The notes beneath the pieces were generated by a model. It worked only from the letters and a program-made list of their open reading frames with translations. It was not told the origin of the DNA and searched no databases. A DNA stretch of 64,000 nucleotides from Hymenobacter sp. DG25B. Lineage in GTDB: Bacteria > Bacteroidota > Bacteroidia > Cytophagales > Hymenobacteraceae. Below are positions 1 to 9,449 of the stretch, one piece after another; positions within the stretch are counted from its first letter, which is position 1, and each line of letters begins with the position of its first letter. Position numbers and translations under genes: made by a program. The DNA is taken from positions 1,302,001 through 1,366,000 of the forward strand of contig NZ_CP010054.1 of NCBI RefSeq assembly GCF_000801315.1. Reading direction: 5' to 3'.

Positions 1-1
1 C

Positions 2-1768
2 TACCGGGTAGCCCCTTTTGTCACGGTAGTAAATGCCAACCCCAACGCGGCGCGGGGCCCCTTGTGGCAGCGGGTGTATAAGGAAGATAATAACGCCCTG
101 TTTCTCCGCTACGAGCGGGTGCTGCAGGACCGCAAAGGCTATTCTGAACCTACAACCAGCAGCACCGGCACTACCTCCTCGCGCTACGCGGGCTCCCCGG
201 ATAAGCTCATGATGCGCTACCGCGTCAGCCACACCCGCGACTTTAGCTTTGGCTTCACAGCCGAAAAAGATGCCGGCGAGCAGTTGGCCTGGAATCCCGG
301 CCAGCGTCGCTACGGGCCCGATTTCCTGTCGGCGCACATGCTGCTGCAGGAGCGCGGCCGCCTGAAAACCCTGGCCCTGGGCGACTATCAGCTGCAGTTT
401 GGGCAGGGGCTGGTGCTTTCCTCAGGCCTGCAGGTGGGCAAGGGTGCCGAAACCATTACCACCATCCGGCGCAGCAGCTTAGGCGTGCGCGCCTATTCCT
501 CCGTGCTGGAAAGTACTTTTTACCGCGGGGCCGCCGCTACGGCTTCGCTCACCAAACAAATTCAGGCCACCGGCTTTCTGTCCCGCAAGCGGGTAGATGC
601 CAACGTGCAGCAGGCCCAGGATTCTCTGGCTGATTTCGATGAGTTTTCGTCGGGCATTGTACTCACGGGCTTTCACCGCACGGCTTCCGAGCTGGCTAAC
701 CGTAAGGCGCTGCAGGAAACCATTGGGGGCGGCAACATCGGCTTTCAGAGCACCGATGGTAGCCTGACCGTGGGCCTGACGGCCGTGAATACGCACTACG
801 ATAAAGCCATTCAGAAGCGCGATGAGCCTTATAACGCCTATGAGTTTCAGGGGAAGGACAACCTGATAGTAGGGGCGCACTACGGCTACTCCCGCGGCAA
901 CTGGAACGTGTTTGGCGAAACGGCCCGCTCATCAGGGGGCGGCATTGGTACCGTAAACGGATTGCTGGCCAGCCTGGCTTCCAACGTAGATGCTTCCATT
1001 TTGTACCGCTACTACGCCCGCGACTTCCACACCTTCTACGGGCTGGCGCTAAGCGAGAATACCCGCAACATCAACGAAAGCGGCCTGTATCTGGGCCTGA
1101 AAGTAAGGCCTGTTGCCCGCTGGGAAGTATCGGCGTACTACGACCAGTTCAGCTTTCCCTGGCTGAAATACCGGGTGGGTGCCCCCTCACACGGCAACGA
1201 CTGGCTACTGCGCCTCACCTTTCAGCCCACCAAAACCAGCACGCTCTACGCCCAGTTTCGCGCCCGCACCAAGCCCTACGACTCCGATACCGACGCCAAC
1301 CGCCTCACGCCCGACCCGGAGCCGACCGTGCGCCATAGCCTGCTGGCCTACTTCAATACCGAAGTTACGCCGGCCTTCAGTCTGCGCACCCGCGTGCAAG
1401 GCACCCGCTACCGCGAAGGCACTGGCCCCACCAGCACCGGCTTTTTGCTGGCCCAGGATGCCTCCGTGGCCATTGGCCGCCCGCTCCGCCTGAGTGCCCG
1501 CTACGCCCTCTTCGATACCGATAACTTTGATACGCGCCAGTATGCCTTTGAGCAGGACGTGCTCTACGCGTTTTCCGTGCCAGGCCTGAGTGGCCGTGGC
1601 ACCCGCATGTATCTGCTGGCCGAAGTGCGTATGAACCGCCACCTCACCCTCTGGATGCGCTACGCCACCACCCGCTACCGCGACGTGGAAACCGTAGGTT
1701 CCGGCCTGGAGGAAATCCAGGGAGCAGAGCGCTCTGAGGTAAAAGCCCAGCTCCGGTATCGACTTTAG
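2..1768 (+). CDS. Helix-hairpin-helix/beta-barrel outer-membrane protein, 3' part
   Basis: The reading frame is open from the first bases of the window, so this is the C-terminal ~588 residues of a longer protein whose start lies upstream. The visible part has the alternating aromatic/polar pattern of an outer-membrane beta-barrel. It carries the segment LALGDYQLQFGQGLVL followed by GKGAETITTIRRSSLGVRAY, which I recognise from Bacteroidota proteins that join an N-terminal ComEA-like helix-hairpin-helix region to a barrel. The helix-hairpin-helix part would be outside the window, so that assignment is from family memory. The function of the family is not established. The protein ends in YRL, as expected for a barrel's last strand. 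It stops at TAG just before a strong bidirectional hairpin. An antisense frame over its 3' half (1205-1996) is a codon-bias shadow. Confidence 0.7.
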   Translation, partial: YRVAPFVTVVNANPNAARGPLWQRVYKEDNNALFLRYERVLQDRKGYSEPTTSSTGTTSSRYAGSPDKLMMRYRVSHTRDFSFGFTAEKDAGEQLAWNPGQRRYGPDFLSAHMLLQERGRLKTLALGDYQLQFGQGLVLSSGLQVGKGAETITTIRRSSLGVRAYSSVLESTFYRGAAATASLTKQIQATGFLSRKRVDANVQQAQDSLADFDEFSSGIVLTGFHRTASELANRKALQETIGGGNIGFQSTDGSLTVGLTAVNTHYDKAIQKRDEPYNAYEFQGKDNLIVGAHYGYSRGNWNVFGETARSSGGGIGTVNGLLASLASNVDASILYRYYARDFHTFYGLALSENTRNINESGLYLGLKVRPVARWEVSAYYDQFSFPWLKYRVGAPSHGNDWLLRLTFQPTKTSTLYAQFRARTKPYDSDTDANRLTPDPEPTVRHSLLAYFNTEVTPAFSLRTRVQGTRYREGTGPTSTGFLLAQDASVAIGRPLRLSARYALFDTDNFDTRQYAFEQDVLYAFSVPGLSGRGTRMYLLAEVRMNRHLTLWMRYATTRYRDVETVGSGLEEIQGAERSEVKAQLRYRL

Positions 1769-1790
1769 GCCGCAATAGTAGCTCGTGAGC

Positions 1791-1842
1791 CTTACCGCAA
1801 AAAGCCCTTCCTCACACCTGAGGAAGGGCTTTTTGCGGTAAG
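1791..1842. terminator. Bidirectional hairpin terminator
   Basis: A perfect 24-bp stem with a 4-base loop (CACC) lies between two convergent genes. The arms contain an A-run and a matching T-run (AAAAAGCCC / GGGCTTTTT), so it can work in both directions. Confidence 0.85.
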
Positions 1843-2020
1843 GCAGGATGCTGTACTTTATTTTACTGGAGCCTGTTACGAGTTGATGGGTTGCAAAACA
1901 CCTTTTGCTGACACTAGGCCGATGAAGGCAAGAAAATGAAATTGCTGCATGGTTAGAGCCAAGTGCTTTTGGTCGCGGGCCAAGCGGCTCCGCCAAAACT
2001 ACGCTCCACCACCCGGTAAA

Positions 2021-4510
2021 TTACTTAGCAGGACTTCGTACGATAATCGTCGTAGTTCCGCGCATAGGGGTGCCTTGGGATGTTATGCCCTCTACAACAG
2101 CTGAGAAGGTGCCCCCGGCATCGGCCGCGAAGAAGGAGAGCTGCGCCAGGCCACGGACGTCGGTGCGCACCTCCGGGGCCCAGTAGAGCGTAGAAAAGCG
2201 CGGGTCGGGGCCCTGAGCCGGAGCCGCCGCTTCGTAGCGCGGGGCATAGAACTCGCGGGCCCGGTAGTAGCCCGGCATTTGAAAGGAGATAAAGCCCCCA
2301 CGGGACGCCTTGAAGGCCGCTTTGGGGTCCTTGGCGGGCTCGGACTTGCCTTGGCGGGAGTACGCGGCAATAACCCCGCCGTACGCCTGCGAGCCGAAGA
2401 GGCCGGCCGCGCTTTGGTTCATTACGTCAATAGTTTGAATCTCCCGGAGCGGGTACGACGCAAAGGCTTCACCCGAAACGATGGCGCCGTCAATCAGGAA
2501 CAGCGGTTCAATCAAATTGTCGCCGCCACCTTGTTTTTGCAGGGTAGATGCCTGGCGGATGTTGACCTTGTTCCCCGTAACGGCAACGCCCGCCACGCGC
2601 CCCGCCAGGTATTGCGCCAGCGTCTTGCTCTCGTTTATTACATCGTCTTTCACTTGCAGCACCACCGCATTGGCATTAGAGTAGGGCCGCGTTACTCCAT
2701 CCGGAACCACCCGGGGCCGTGTCCCGCGCACGCTTACTTCCTGGAGCATAATGCTCTTGCCCTGTGCCATATTAGCACTTCGCACCAAGGCTTGCTGTTG
2801 AGTACTGCGCCGGGCGTACTCGTCTAGGGCCGTGGAAATGCCCATAGCCGGGAGCAGGGCGTTAGGCAAGGGTTGGGCCGGAGGTGAGGCCACCAGCCGA
2901 ATGCGCAGCGCTTCTTCGCCTTTCCTGGATGGGGCCCGCAGCATGACGTGCGTAGTATCCAGGCCATCAAGGCCGCGAAACAGGAACCGCCCGCTGGCAT
3001 CGGTTTGCATCTGCGCTTCGCGCGACGGGTTGGTTTGCAGGTACGCTACCTGGCGGCCCCCGGCGGGCTGGCCGGCGGCTGCCAGCAACTGGCCGCTCAC
3101 GCTCAGGCCCTGTTCGAGGGCAAACTCCCGGCTCGGCATTTGCCCGGCCAGCAGCTCTTTCCAGACAAAGCGCCGCCAGCCCTGGGTTAGCAGCAGGTCG
3201 TTGAGGGCGCGCCGGATTTCCGGAGTTTGGGGCTCCTTAGAATAGTAACCCGGGTCTTCGACTGGCCCGGCGAGGTCGGAGCTAAGCAAAAGGTGTGATA
3301 CGATGGTGGGGCCATCGGCAAAGGCGGGAGATGGCGCCGTGACGGCCACAGAAAACGCCCCGGCTACCGGCTGGCCCGCGGCATCGGTGGCAGTTAGTTT
3401 CAGGCGCACCGCTTCACGCGCCGCGTAAGACGGTTTATCAGGTGTCAGGGTGAGGCGGATGCCCGGCGGGTTGGGTATAAACACCAGCCGCTCGCACTGG
3501 GCCGTGCCCTGCTCGTCGAACAAGGTAATGTGCGCGAGGCCGGGCACAAATTTGGCCTTCGGCAGCTTGGCCGTGATGGCCGCCGTCCCAGGCAGAGGTG
3601 CCTGGGCCACAAAGACTACCGTGCCCCGCACCTGGGCCAGTAGTAGGGCGGGGCCGGCAGGAGCGGCGCCGGCGGCTATGCGGCGGCGAAGAACCACGAC
3701 AAAATCATCAGCCGTTTCGCTCACGTGCAGGGTATAGCCGGTGGGCTGGCTCGTGGGCAAAGTGTACTCTGCTTTGGCGCCACCCGGCAACACCACCACA
3801 GCCCGGTACCGTTGCCCGGGCGCCGGGGTGAGGCGGAAGGAGCCCATACCGGCATGGCGGGAGTTTACGCTGGCCACGGGCTGGCCCTGCTCATCGAGCA
3901 CGGTGCCCTGCAGGGCTACGCCGTGGCCTTGTCCGTCCACAGCCTTAAAGGCCACTTCGCTTTCCAGCTCATCCACGAGGGTGCCGCCTTCAGGAAAAAA
4001 CTGCAGGTCGACGGGGGCGCTGGCCGCCGGTGGGCTGGCGGGTTGGGCCGCCGTTCGGGCAATGGGTAAGGCCAGGGAGAAGAAAAAGGCCGGGCCCGCG
4101 TTGCGCATCCAGCTGGTGTAGGCGCGCAGCTGGTAGGTGCCGGTAGCCAGCGTGTCGGGCAGGGCAATGTCGCCGTGGGCCAAGCCGCCGCTCAGCCGCA
4201 GGATGCGCTGTGCCACTACACGTTGCTGAGGCGAAAGCAGGTCGACATATAATACTTTGCTGAGCGTGTCGGGGCGGTGGGAATCGGCCTCCACTAAGTA
4301 GGCTTTAAACCAAACGGTTTCGCCGCTGGCATAGAAAGGCCGGTCGAGGTGCAGATAGGCTTTTTCAGGCAGGGAAGTGCCGTAAAACGTAACCAGGCTT
4401 TTGGCGATGCGCTGTAAAATACCGTCTTCCGCAGGCAGCTGAAAAGCAGAAATGACCACTAAGAGAAGAATAGCGAAAGCCAGGCTGAGCCGGCGGTATA
4501 GATGGGCCAA
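2021..4510 (-). CDS. MG2-like and TonB-plug domain protein
   Basis: 829 residues starting at a TTG; an in-frame stop lies a few codons upstream and there is no early ATG. Residues 1-25 form a signal peptide. Residues ~45-150 match the Bacteroidota macroglobulin-like motif (EKAYLHLDRPFYASGETVWF). A carboxypeptidase-regulatory-like segment lies near 470-520, and a TonB-receptor plug-like domain at ~590-730 (VSVRGTRP, LAQYLAGRVAGVAV, PLFLIDGAIV). No beta-barrel follows the plug, and the protein ends ~100 residues later in another Ig-like segment. Proteins of this build are common in Bacteroidota and presumed periplasmic or outer-membrane-associated; the role is unknown. It is divergently arranged with the regulatory-domain protein at 4655. 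Confidence 0.8.
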   Translation of the reverse strand: MAHLYRRLSLAFAILLLVVISAFQLPAEDGILQRIAKSLVTFYGTSLPEKAYLHLDRPFYASGETVWFKAYLVEADSHRPDTLSKVLYVDLLSPQQRVVAQRILRLSGGLAHGDIALPDTLATGTYQLRAYTSWMRNAGPAFFFSLALPIARTAAQPASPPAASAPVDLQFFPEGGTLVDELESEVAFKAVDGQGHGVALQGTVLDEQGQPVASVNSRHAGMGSFRLTPAPGQRYRAVVVLPGGAKAEYTLPTSQPTGYTLHVSETADDFVVVLRRRIAAGAAPAGPALLLAQVRGTVVFVAQAPLPGTAAITAKLPKAKFVPGLAHITLFDEQGTAQCERLVFIPNPPGIRLTLTPDKPSYAAREAVRLKLTATDAAGQPVAGAFSVAVTAPSPAFADGPTIVSHLLLSSDLAGPVEDPGYYSKEPQTPEIRRALNDLLLTQGWRRFVWKELLAGQMPSREFALEQGLSVSGQLLAAAGQPAGGRQVAYLQTNPSREAQMQTDASGRFLFRGLDGLDTTHVMLRAPSRKGEEALRIRLVASPPAQPLPNALLPAMGISTALDEYARRSTQQQALVRSANMAQGKSIMLQEVSVRGTRPRVVPDGVTRPYSNANAVVLQVKDDVINESKTLAQYLAGRVAGVAVTGNKVNIRQASTLQKQGGGDNLIEPLFLIDGAIVSGEAFASYPLREIQTIDVMNQSAAGLFGSQAYGGVIAAYSRQGKSEPAKDPKAAFKASRGGFISFQMPGYYRAREFYAPRYEAAAPAQGPDPRFSTLYWAPEVRTDVRGLAQLSFFAADAGGTFSAVVEGITSQGTPMRGTTTIIVRSPAK

Positions 4511-4654
4511 AGGAGCAAGTAGAAAGGGTTATACCCAGTGGGACTAGGCCCGGGCGTTTCATAAAAACAAGTCGAGCAGCCTCTTAAAGGACTATACAAA
4601 TAACGCAGAATTATTGTACTATACGGTTTGAATTTACTTCTTCCCACTAACCAT

Positions 4655-5896
4655 ATGCTCCGGTTCTCTGCTGTGTTGTTGTTGCTTCTGGCAGCGGTGT
4701 TCGGATATCTGCCGGCCAGGGCCCAAGTGAACCTGACCGGACAGGTGCTCGATGCCAGCACCCGGCAGCCGCTCGCCTTTGCCACCGTGTTTCTGGCCAA
4801 CACCACGCACGGTACCGCCACCGATTCTACTGGCCATTTTACCCTGACCGGGTTTCCGGGCGGGCAATATGAGGTAGTGGTGTCCTTCGTGGGCTACGAG
4901 CTGTACAAGAGGACCTTAGACTTACAAGGTCCCACTGTACTCCCTCGGGTAAGCCTGAAACCGGCCGCGCAACTAAGCGAAGTGGTGGTACGACCGGGCA
5001 AAAACCGCCGCGCCGACTATCAGAAATTCATCGCTCAGTTTATCGGGACTACTACTTTTTCGAAGCAGTGCCGCATTGAAAACCCGGAGGATGTGGTAGT
5101 CATCAACGACCCTGGCAGCGGCGAGCTGGTGGCCGTGGCGCCCCGCAACCTACGGATAGTAAACCAGGCCCTGGGGTACCGCATTACCTATCACCAGTTC
5201 AATTTCAAGGTAAACTACCATTTCAACCGCCTCGCGTTCGTAGGGGCGCCCGTATTTGAGGAACTCCAAAGTGCCGATGTTCAGCAGCAGCAGCGCTGGC
5301 AGGAAAACCGCCGCCGGGCCTACCTCGGCTCCTTGCCCCACTTTCTGCGCAGTGTGCGCGAAAACCGCCTGCCGGAAGAAGGCTACGTGGTGCAGACCCT
5401 GGTGAGCGAGCCGAGCTCGGATGCCGCAAAGCAGCGGGCCGCCCTCGCCGGTGACTCCTTAGCGCAGGTATTCTCACCTGAGCCAAGCATACTCGTCCGG
5501 GTGTATAAGCAGCCCCTAATGGCCTCGCAGCTGCGCTCGGAGGATGCCGCATCGGGGCGGGTGAAGTTGCAGTTCCCCGCCTCTTTGCGGGTGACCTACC
5601 AAGGAGAAAAGCCCGATAATGTATATGTAATGCGCATGGCCAATGCCCGCCGCAACGCCGTGCAGGAGGCCTCCAGCAAACAATGGAGCACCGCAAAGTC
5701 TGGCACGGCCGTTGGCAGCTTGCCCTATCAGGAGGTACAAGAAGTATCGCAGCTGTGGCTGCTGGGCCCTGAAGCTGTTATTCTGTCGAACGGTTATTTA
5801 AGCAATCCGCTGAGCCTAATGGTGGATGGCTACTGGGCCTTTGAAAAAGTTGGTGAAGCCCTGCCCTTGGATTACGTGCCCACCTCAGTTAACTAG
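4655..5896 (+). CDS. Carboxypeptidase-regulatory-like domain protein
   Basis: 413 residues. The ATG at 4655 is chosen over an in-frame TTG 27 bases upstream because it places a clean signal peptide (MLRFSAVLLLLLAAVFGYLPARA) at the N-terminus. Residues ~25-110 form a CarboxypepD_reg-like beta-sandwich (NLTGQVLDASTRQPLAFATV, then FVGYELYKRTL). This is followed by SEVVVRPGK, a plug-like linker seen at the start of TonB receptors, but no plug or barrel follows. The remaining ~300 residues are a Bacteroidota-specific region I cannot assign. Exported; the role is unknown. It may act with the divergently encoded MG2/plug protein. Confidence 0.72.
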   Translation: MLRFSAVLLLLLAAVFGYLPARAQVNLTGQVLDASTRQPLAFATVFLANTTHGTATDSTGHFTLTGFPGGQYEVVVSFVGYELYKRTLDLQGPTVLPRVSLKPAAQLSEVVVRPGKNRRADYQKFIAQFIGTTTFSKQCRIENPEDVVVINDPGSGELVAVAPRNLRIVNQALGYRITYHQFNFKVNYHFNRLAFVGAPVFEELQSADVQQQQRWQENRRRAYLGSLPHFLRSVRENRLPEEGYVVQTLVSEPSSDAAKQRAALAGDSLAQVFSPEPSILVRVYKQPLMASQLRSEDAASGRVKLQFPASLRVTYQGEKPDNVYVMRMANARRNAVQEASSKQWSTAKSGTAVGSLPYQEVQEVSQLWLLGPEAVILSNGYLSNPLSLMVDGYWAFEKVGEALPLDYVPTSVN

Positions 5897-6012
5897 GAAA
5901 TTGATTTCCTCTTTTTGCTGGTCGAGTTAATCCTTTAAAATATGATTGACCAATTCCACTCTGAAGAAGGATTCATCAAACTGTCAGGACGGACAGGCAT
6001 AGTTTCATTGCG

Positions 6013-9000
6013 CTAAAGCTTTAGCAGGCGAAGCGTAATTATTTTTCCATCCGGTGCTTGTACCTGCACGAAATACAGGCCGGCTGCAAGCCGTGAGAGG
6101 TGAAGCGGAAATATCGAGGGGTTGGCAGCTTTGTTGAAGCTGGTATCATGCACTTGCCGTCCCAGCGCATCCAGCACTCTTACCTGTAGCGTACCCGCCC
6201 TGGCATTTTCCAGTTGTAGATAGATATTTCCTGGTGCCGGGTTGGGGAAAATTGAGGCCCCGGCCAGCGGATCAGTAGTAGAAAGCGAAATGGTACCCGA
6301 GCCCTGCACGGTGCATAGCTCCAGCGTCCAGCCCAGGAGGGCGTTGCCTTCCTGGGCCTGGGGCGCCTGGATGGTTAGGGTCCAGTTGCCGTTGGCGGGC
6401 TGGCCCTGCAGGCGCGCGAGCAGAGTTTGGGGCAGGGCCGTCTGGCCGGTATTCAGCGGGCAGTTGATGGCACTGGTGGCTTGGTCATCGAAGCTGGCGT
6501 GCAGGTTGGCACTGCCGGGGCAGGGGGCTTCCGTGAGCAGCACTTTGCGGCCCGAAGGCGCGGTTAGCTCCACGGTCAGGTCGCCTAGGTTCGGATACGA
6601 AATCCGCAGGTCGCGCACGTTCACATCGGCAATCAGCTCATCAGTAGAAACCCGGATAACAGAGGTAATGCTGACGGTCCCGGCCGCTGGCATAGGCTTC
6701 GGAACATCCAGGCTGGCATAACGGGCACAGGCCATAGCACCGGTTTTGAACGAAGCCACTGCAGAATAAGGTCCGGGGCCGCACTCCGAACCTACCCCGC
6801 GCACGCGCCAGTAATAGGTGGTTTGCTCCGATAGCGGATTTTGAGGAACGTAGGCCGTATCAGATAAGCTAGTGCTGAGCTCGGGGTTAGTGAACTCCGG
6901 GTTATTGGCCACCTGCAGCTCATAGCTTTGGGCGAGGGCTACTTGTGACCAGGCAAACAGGGGCAGCGTGCCCTGCGGGCTGGTGCGCGGGGTGCGCAAA
7001 GTGGGCACCGCCGTTACCGCCCGCCGCACAGAAAAGCGTAGCACATATCCCCGCTTTTGCGAGCCGCTGGTACCTTCAATGGTAACCGAATAGTTGCCCA
7101 ACGCCAAGGTTAGGGGTATGTTCAGCGTGACAACAGTTGTGCCGGTAGCGGTGAGCTGAGCAGGAGAAAAGGACACTGTAACGCCAGCCGGCAGCTGCGT
7201 AGCGGCCAGGTTAACCGTCCCGCTGAAGCCATTGAGCGGACTCACCGTCAGGCTGGCCTGCCCGGTAGTGCCGGGGCATAGATTTAGCTCGGTGGGGGCG
7301 TTTTCGGTTTGACTGAGGGAAAACGCAGGCCCGCTGGGCACCTGAATGCTCAGGCTTTCATCGGATATATCGAAATACACATTGCCTACGGCCTCTACTT
7401 TGATGCGGGCATTAGTAGTGGCTTTGGTGGCGGCGGGCAGGATAATGGTTTCGTGGCCATCATTAGGCGTGTTGGCAGCTAGTGTCACCGGAAAAGTAAG
7501 CCCGCCATCCGTAGAAAGCCGGATAGAAACGGCCGCCGTATTGATGGGGGTCTGGTCAGTGTTGGCTACATCCCAGCGGATGAGCTGCGGCGAGCCCGCC
7601 AGCCACGTCTGCGCGCCGGAGGGCTCGGTTATCTTGAACGGACCGGCCGTACCTATCACCGGAATGCTCACCGTATCGGTAGCAATGCCGCCCCCGCCGG
7701 CGCGGTTGTCGCGCACCGTGAGCCGGAATAGCAGCTGCCGCTCGTAGGAGGGAAGCAGCTCCCCGATGGTATGCTGATTAGCGAGAATGTCAGGCAGCCG
7801 GGGAAACGTGCGTGTTGGGCTGCTGGCAGGCAGAAACGACCGGAAAATAGGCGCGTCGTCGCTGGGCAGGTCCGGGAAACCATCGGGCCCCAGGTTAAAT
7901 TGCTCCCAGCTGTAAGTCAGGGCATCTCCATCAGCATCAGTGCCGGCGCCGGTGAGCGTGAAAGGGGTATTCACCGGAATCAGGTAGCGGGCACCGGCAT
8001 TAGCCGTGGGCGCGTGGTTGCCGGTGCTGGTTACCGCTGCGCAGGAATTGCCGGTGCCCTGCGTGGTGTAGGCAATAATTTCCTCCAGGCTGATGGTATG
8101 AAAGTAAGGGTCGCTGTTGGGCTGCAGGTTCTGGGGCGCGCAAATACCGGCATAGGCCATAATGGTGCTGCCGCTGCCGGGCTCGTAGGCCGTTTGCGCC
8201 TCCCGGTTGGCACCGCTGCAGTTGCCGGTATTCCCATTGAAGGTATGGTTGGCCCCAAACTGATGCCCGATTTCATGGGCCACAAAATCCACGTCGAAGG
8301 CGTCGCCGGTGGGGTTGGAGAGGCCGGTGATGCCCTTGGCCTTTTCGCCGTTCAGGCACACCACACCCAGCAGAGCCAGCCCGCCGCCATCAGTAGTAAA
8401 AAGGTGGCCCACATCATAGTTGGCTTCGCCGATGCGCTTATCAATGGTGCGCTGGTTGGTGTTGAGCGAGTTGTCGTCGGTTTGGTTGGTGTAGGGGTCG
8501 GTAGCGGGGTTGAGGTAGATGATAGAGTCTTCCTTGGGCACCAGCGTGAGCCGGATGGCCAGCTCCCGCTCATAAATACCCGAAACCCGGTTAATGGAGG
8601 TAACAATGGCTGCCAGCGCCCCGGCCCGGGTGCCGCCTTTTGCCTGAGTATATTCTCCGGTGCAGGCCACCGCAATCTGGTAGGTGCGGAGCTGCTCGCC
8701 GGAGGTAAGCCGTTTGGTTTGGCCGCGCTTCCCTGCTGCCAGACGGGCCGGGGCCGCCGTGTAGCAGGGTGCCGGCAACGCCACAATAGCTGTGCGGTCG
8801 AACACCAGATGCGTAGCGGAGCCGGGCGCCGCCGGATCGATATACGTAGTGCCGGTGGTGGATAGAATCTGGGCGTGAAACCCCGCCGGCGTCAGGTCCA
8901 GGCGGGCAGTAGCGGTTACATCATCCAGTCCCTGACCCATATAGGTAGCAATTTGCGGGTAGTGGGCGGCCAGCGCTGCCGGCAGCACCGGAACGGCCGC

Positions 9001-9321
9001 CAGGCGAAAACGGCCCGAAGTGCCATCCGGCAGCGGCAGGGAAATAACCACCTCGGCCGCGCCGCGCGCCTGGGCCTGGCCCGCTGCCAGGGCCGGCTGC
9101 AAGGCCTGCTGCAGGGTAGCAAGCTGAAATTCTACCACCCGGTAGCGCCCTAGGCCTTTAGCCACGGGGTGCCTGGCGGCTGCACGCAGGGGGGCATCGG
9201 CCCACAGCACCCGTTGAGCCAGGGCCAGAGGCGGCACTAGCCAGCCCAGCACCAGCAGGAGCGCAGCAAGAAACACCCGCGCAACTTGGTGCGGAGCGGA
9301 GCAGGCTACAGAAAACGTCAT
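6013..9321 (-). CDS. Secreted zinc metalloprotease, type IX secretion substrate
   Basis: 1102 residues from the ATG at 9321; a TTG 11 codons upstream is also open but less likely. A hydrophobic signal segment comes first, then a propeptide. The reprolysin-type metzincin domain carries the zinc motif HEIGHQFGANH (His349, Glu350, His353, His359) and a downstream Met-turn (STIMAYAG). A PKD/cadherin-like region (DADGDALTYSWEQ) follows, then Ig-like repeats and a fibronectin-like segment (TTYYWRVRGVG). A proprotein-convertase P-like domain (DLTVELTAPSGRKVLL) comes next. The last ~80 residues are a T9SS type A sorting domain (SIFPNPAPGNIYLQL ... LAAGLYFVQVQ). Predicted to be exported by Sec and then by T9SS to the surface or medium. 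Substrate unknown. Confidence 0.9.
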   Translation of the reverse strand: MTFSVACSAPHQVARVFLAALLLVLGWLVPPLALAQRVLWADAPLRAAARHPVAKGLGRYRVVEFQLATLQQALQPALAAGQAQARGAAEVVISLPLPDGTSGRFRLAAVPVLPAALAAHYPQIATYMGQGLDDVTATARLDLTPAGFHAQILSTTGTTYIDPAAPGSATHLVFDRTAIVALPAPCYTAAPARLAAGKRGQTKRLTSGEQLRTYQIAVACTGEYTQAKGGTRAGALAAIVTSINRVSGIYERELAIRLTLVPKEDSIIYLNPATDPYTNQTDDNSLNTNQRTIDKRIGEANYDVGHLFTTDGGGLALLGVVCLNGEKAKGITGLSNPTGDAFDVDFVAHEIGHQFGANHTFNGNTGNCSGANREAQTAYEPGSGSTIMAYAGICAPQNLQPNSDPYFHTISLEEIIAYTTQGTGNSCAAVTSTGNHAPTANAGARYLIPVNTPFTLTGAGTDADGDALTYSWEQFNLGPDGFPDLPSDDAPIFRSFLPASSPTRTFPRLPDILANQHTIGELLPSYERQLLFRLTVRDNRAGGGGIATDTVSIPVIGTAGPFKITEPSGAQTWLAGSPQLIRWDVANTDQTPINTAAVSIRLSTDGGLTFPVTLAANTPNDGHETIILPAATKATTNARIKVEAVGNVYFDISDESLSIQVPSGPAFSLSQTENAPTELNLCPGTTGQASLTVSPLNGFSGTVNLAATQLPAGVTVSFSPAQLTATGTTVVTLNIPLTLALGNYSVTIEGTSGSQKRGYVLRFSVRRAVTAVPTLRTPRTSPQGTLPLFAWSQVALAQSYELQVANNPEFTNPELSTSLSDTAYVPQNPLSEQTTYYWRVRGVGSECGPGPYSAVASFKTGAMACARYASLDVPKPMPAAGTVSITSVIRVSTDELIADVNVRDLRISYPNLGDLTVELTAPSGRKVLLTEAPCPGSANLHASFDDQATSAINCPLNTGQTALPQTLLARLQGQPANGNWTLTIQAPQAQEGNALLGWTLELCTVQGSGTISLSTTDPLAGASIFPNPAPGNIYLQLENARAGTLQVRVLDALGRQVHDTSFNKAANPSIFPLHLSRLAAGLYFVQVQAPDGKIITLRLLKL

Positions 9322-9391
9322 AAACAGAGCACCATCAGGCAAAAAGAGCTTCAAAGTACGTAATCAGCCGCAACCCCTGGCCATACGTTAA

Positions 9392-9423
9392 GCGGCCCGC
9401 TTCCTGTGCAGGAAACGGGCCGC
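9392..9423 (-). terminator. Hairpin after the DUF3857 operon
   Basis: Inverted repeat GCGGCCCG...CGGGCCGC, continued by TTCCTG/CAGGAA with one mismatch, between the end of the 9450 gene and the start of the metalloprotease. It has no long T-run, so termination is inferred. Confidence 0.5.
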
Positions 9424-9449
9424 CTTCAAGCCAGAGTAAAAGCCGGAAA

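Noticed and set aside
7771..8865. 364-residue open frame antisense to the metalloprotease
   Set aside because: Low-complexity antisense frame across the zinc-protease domain; no motif.
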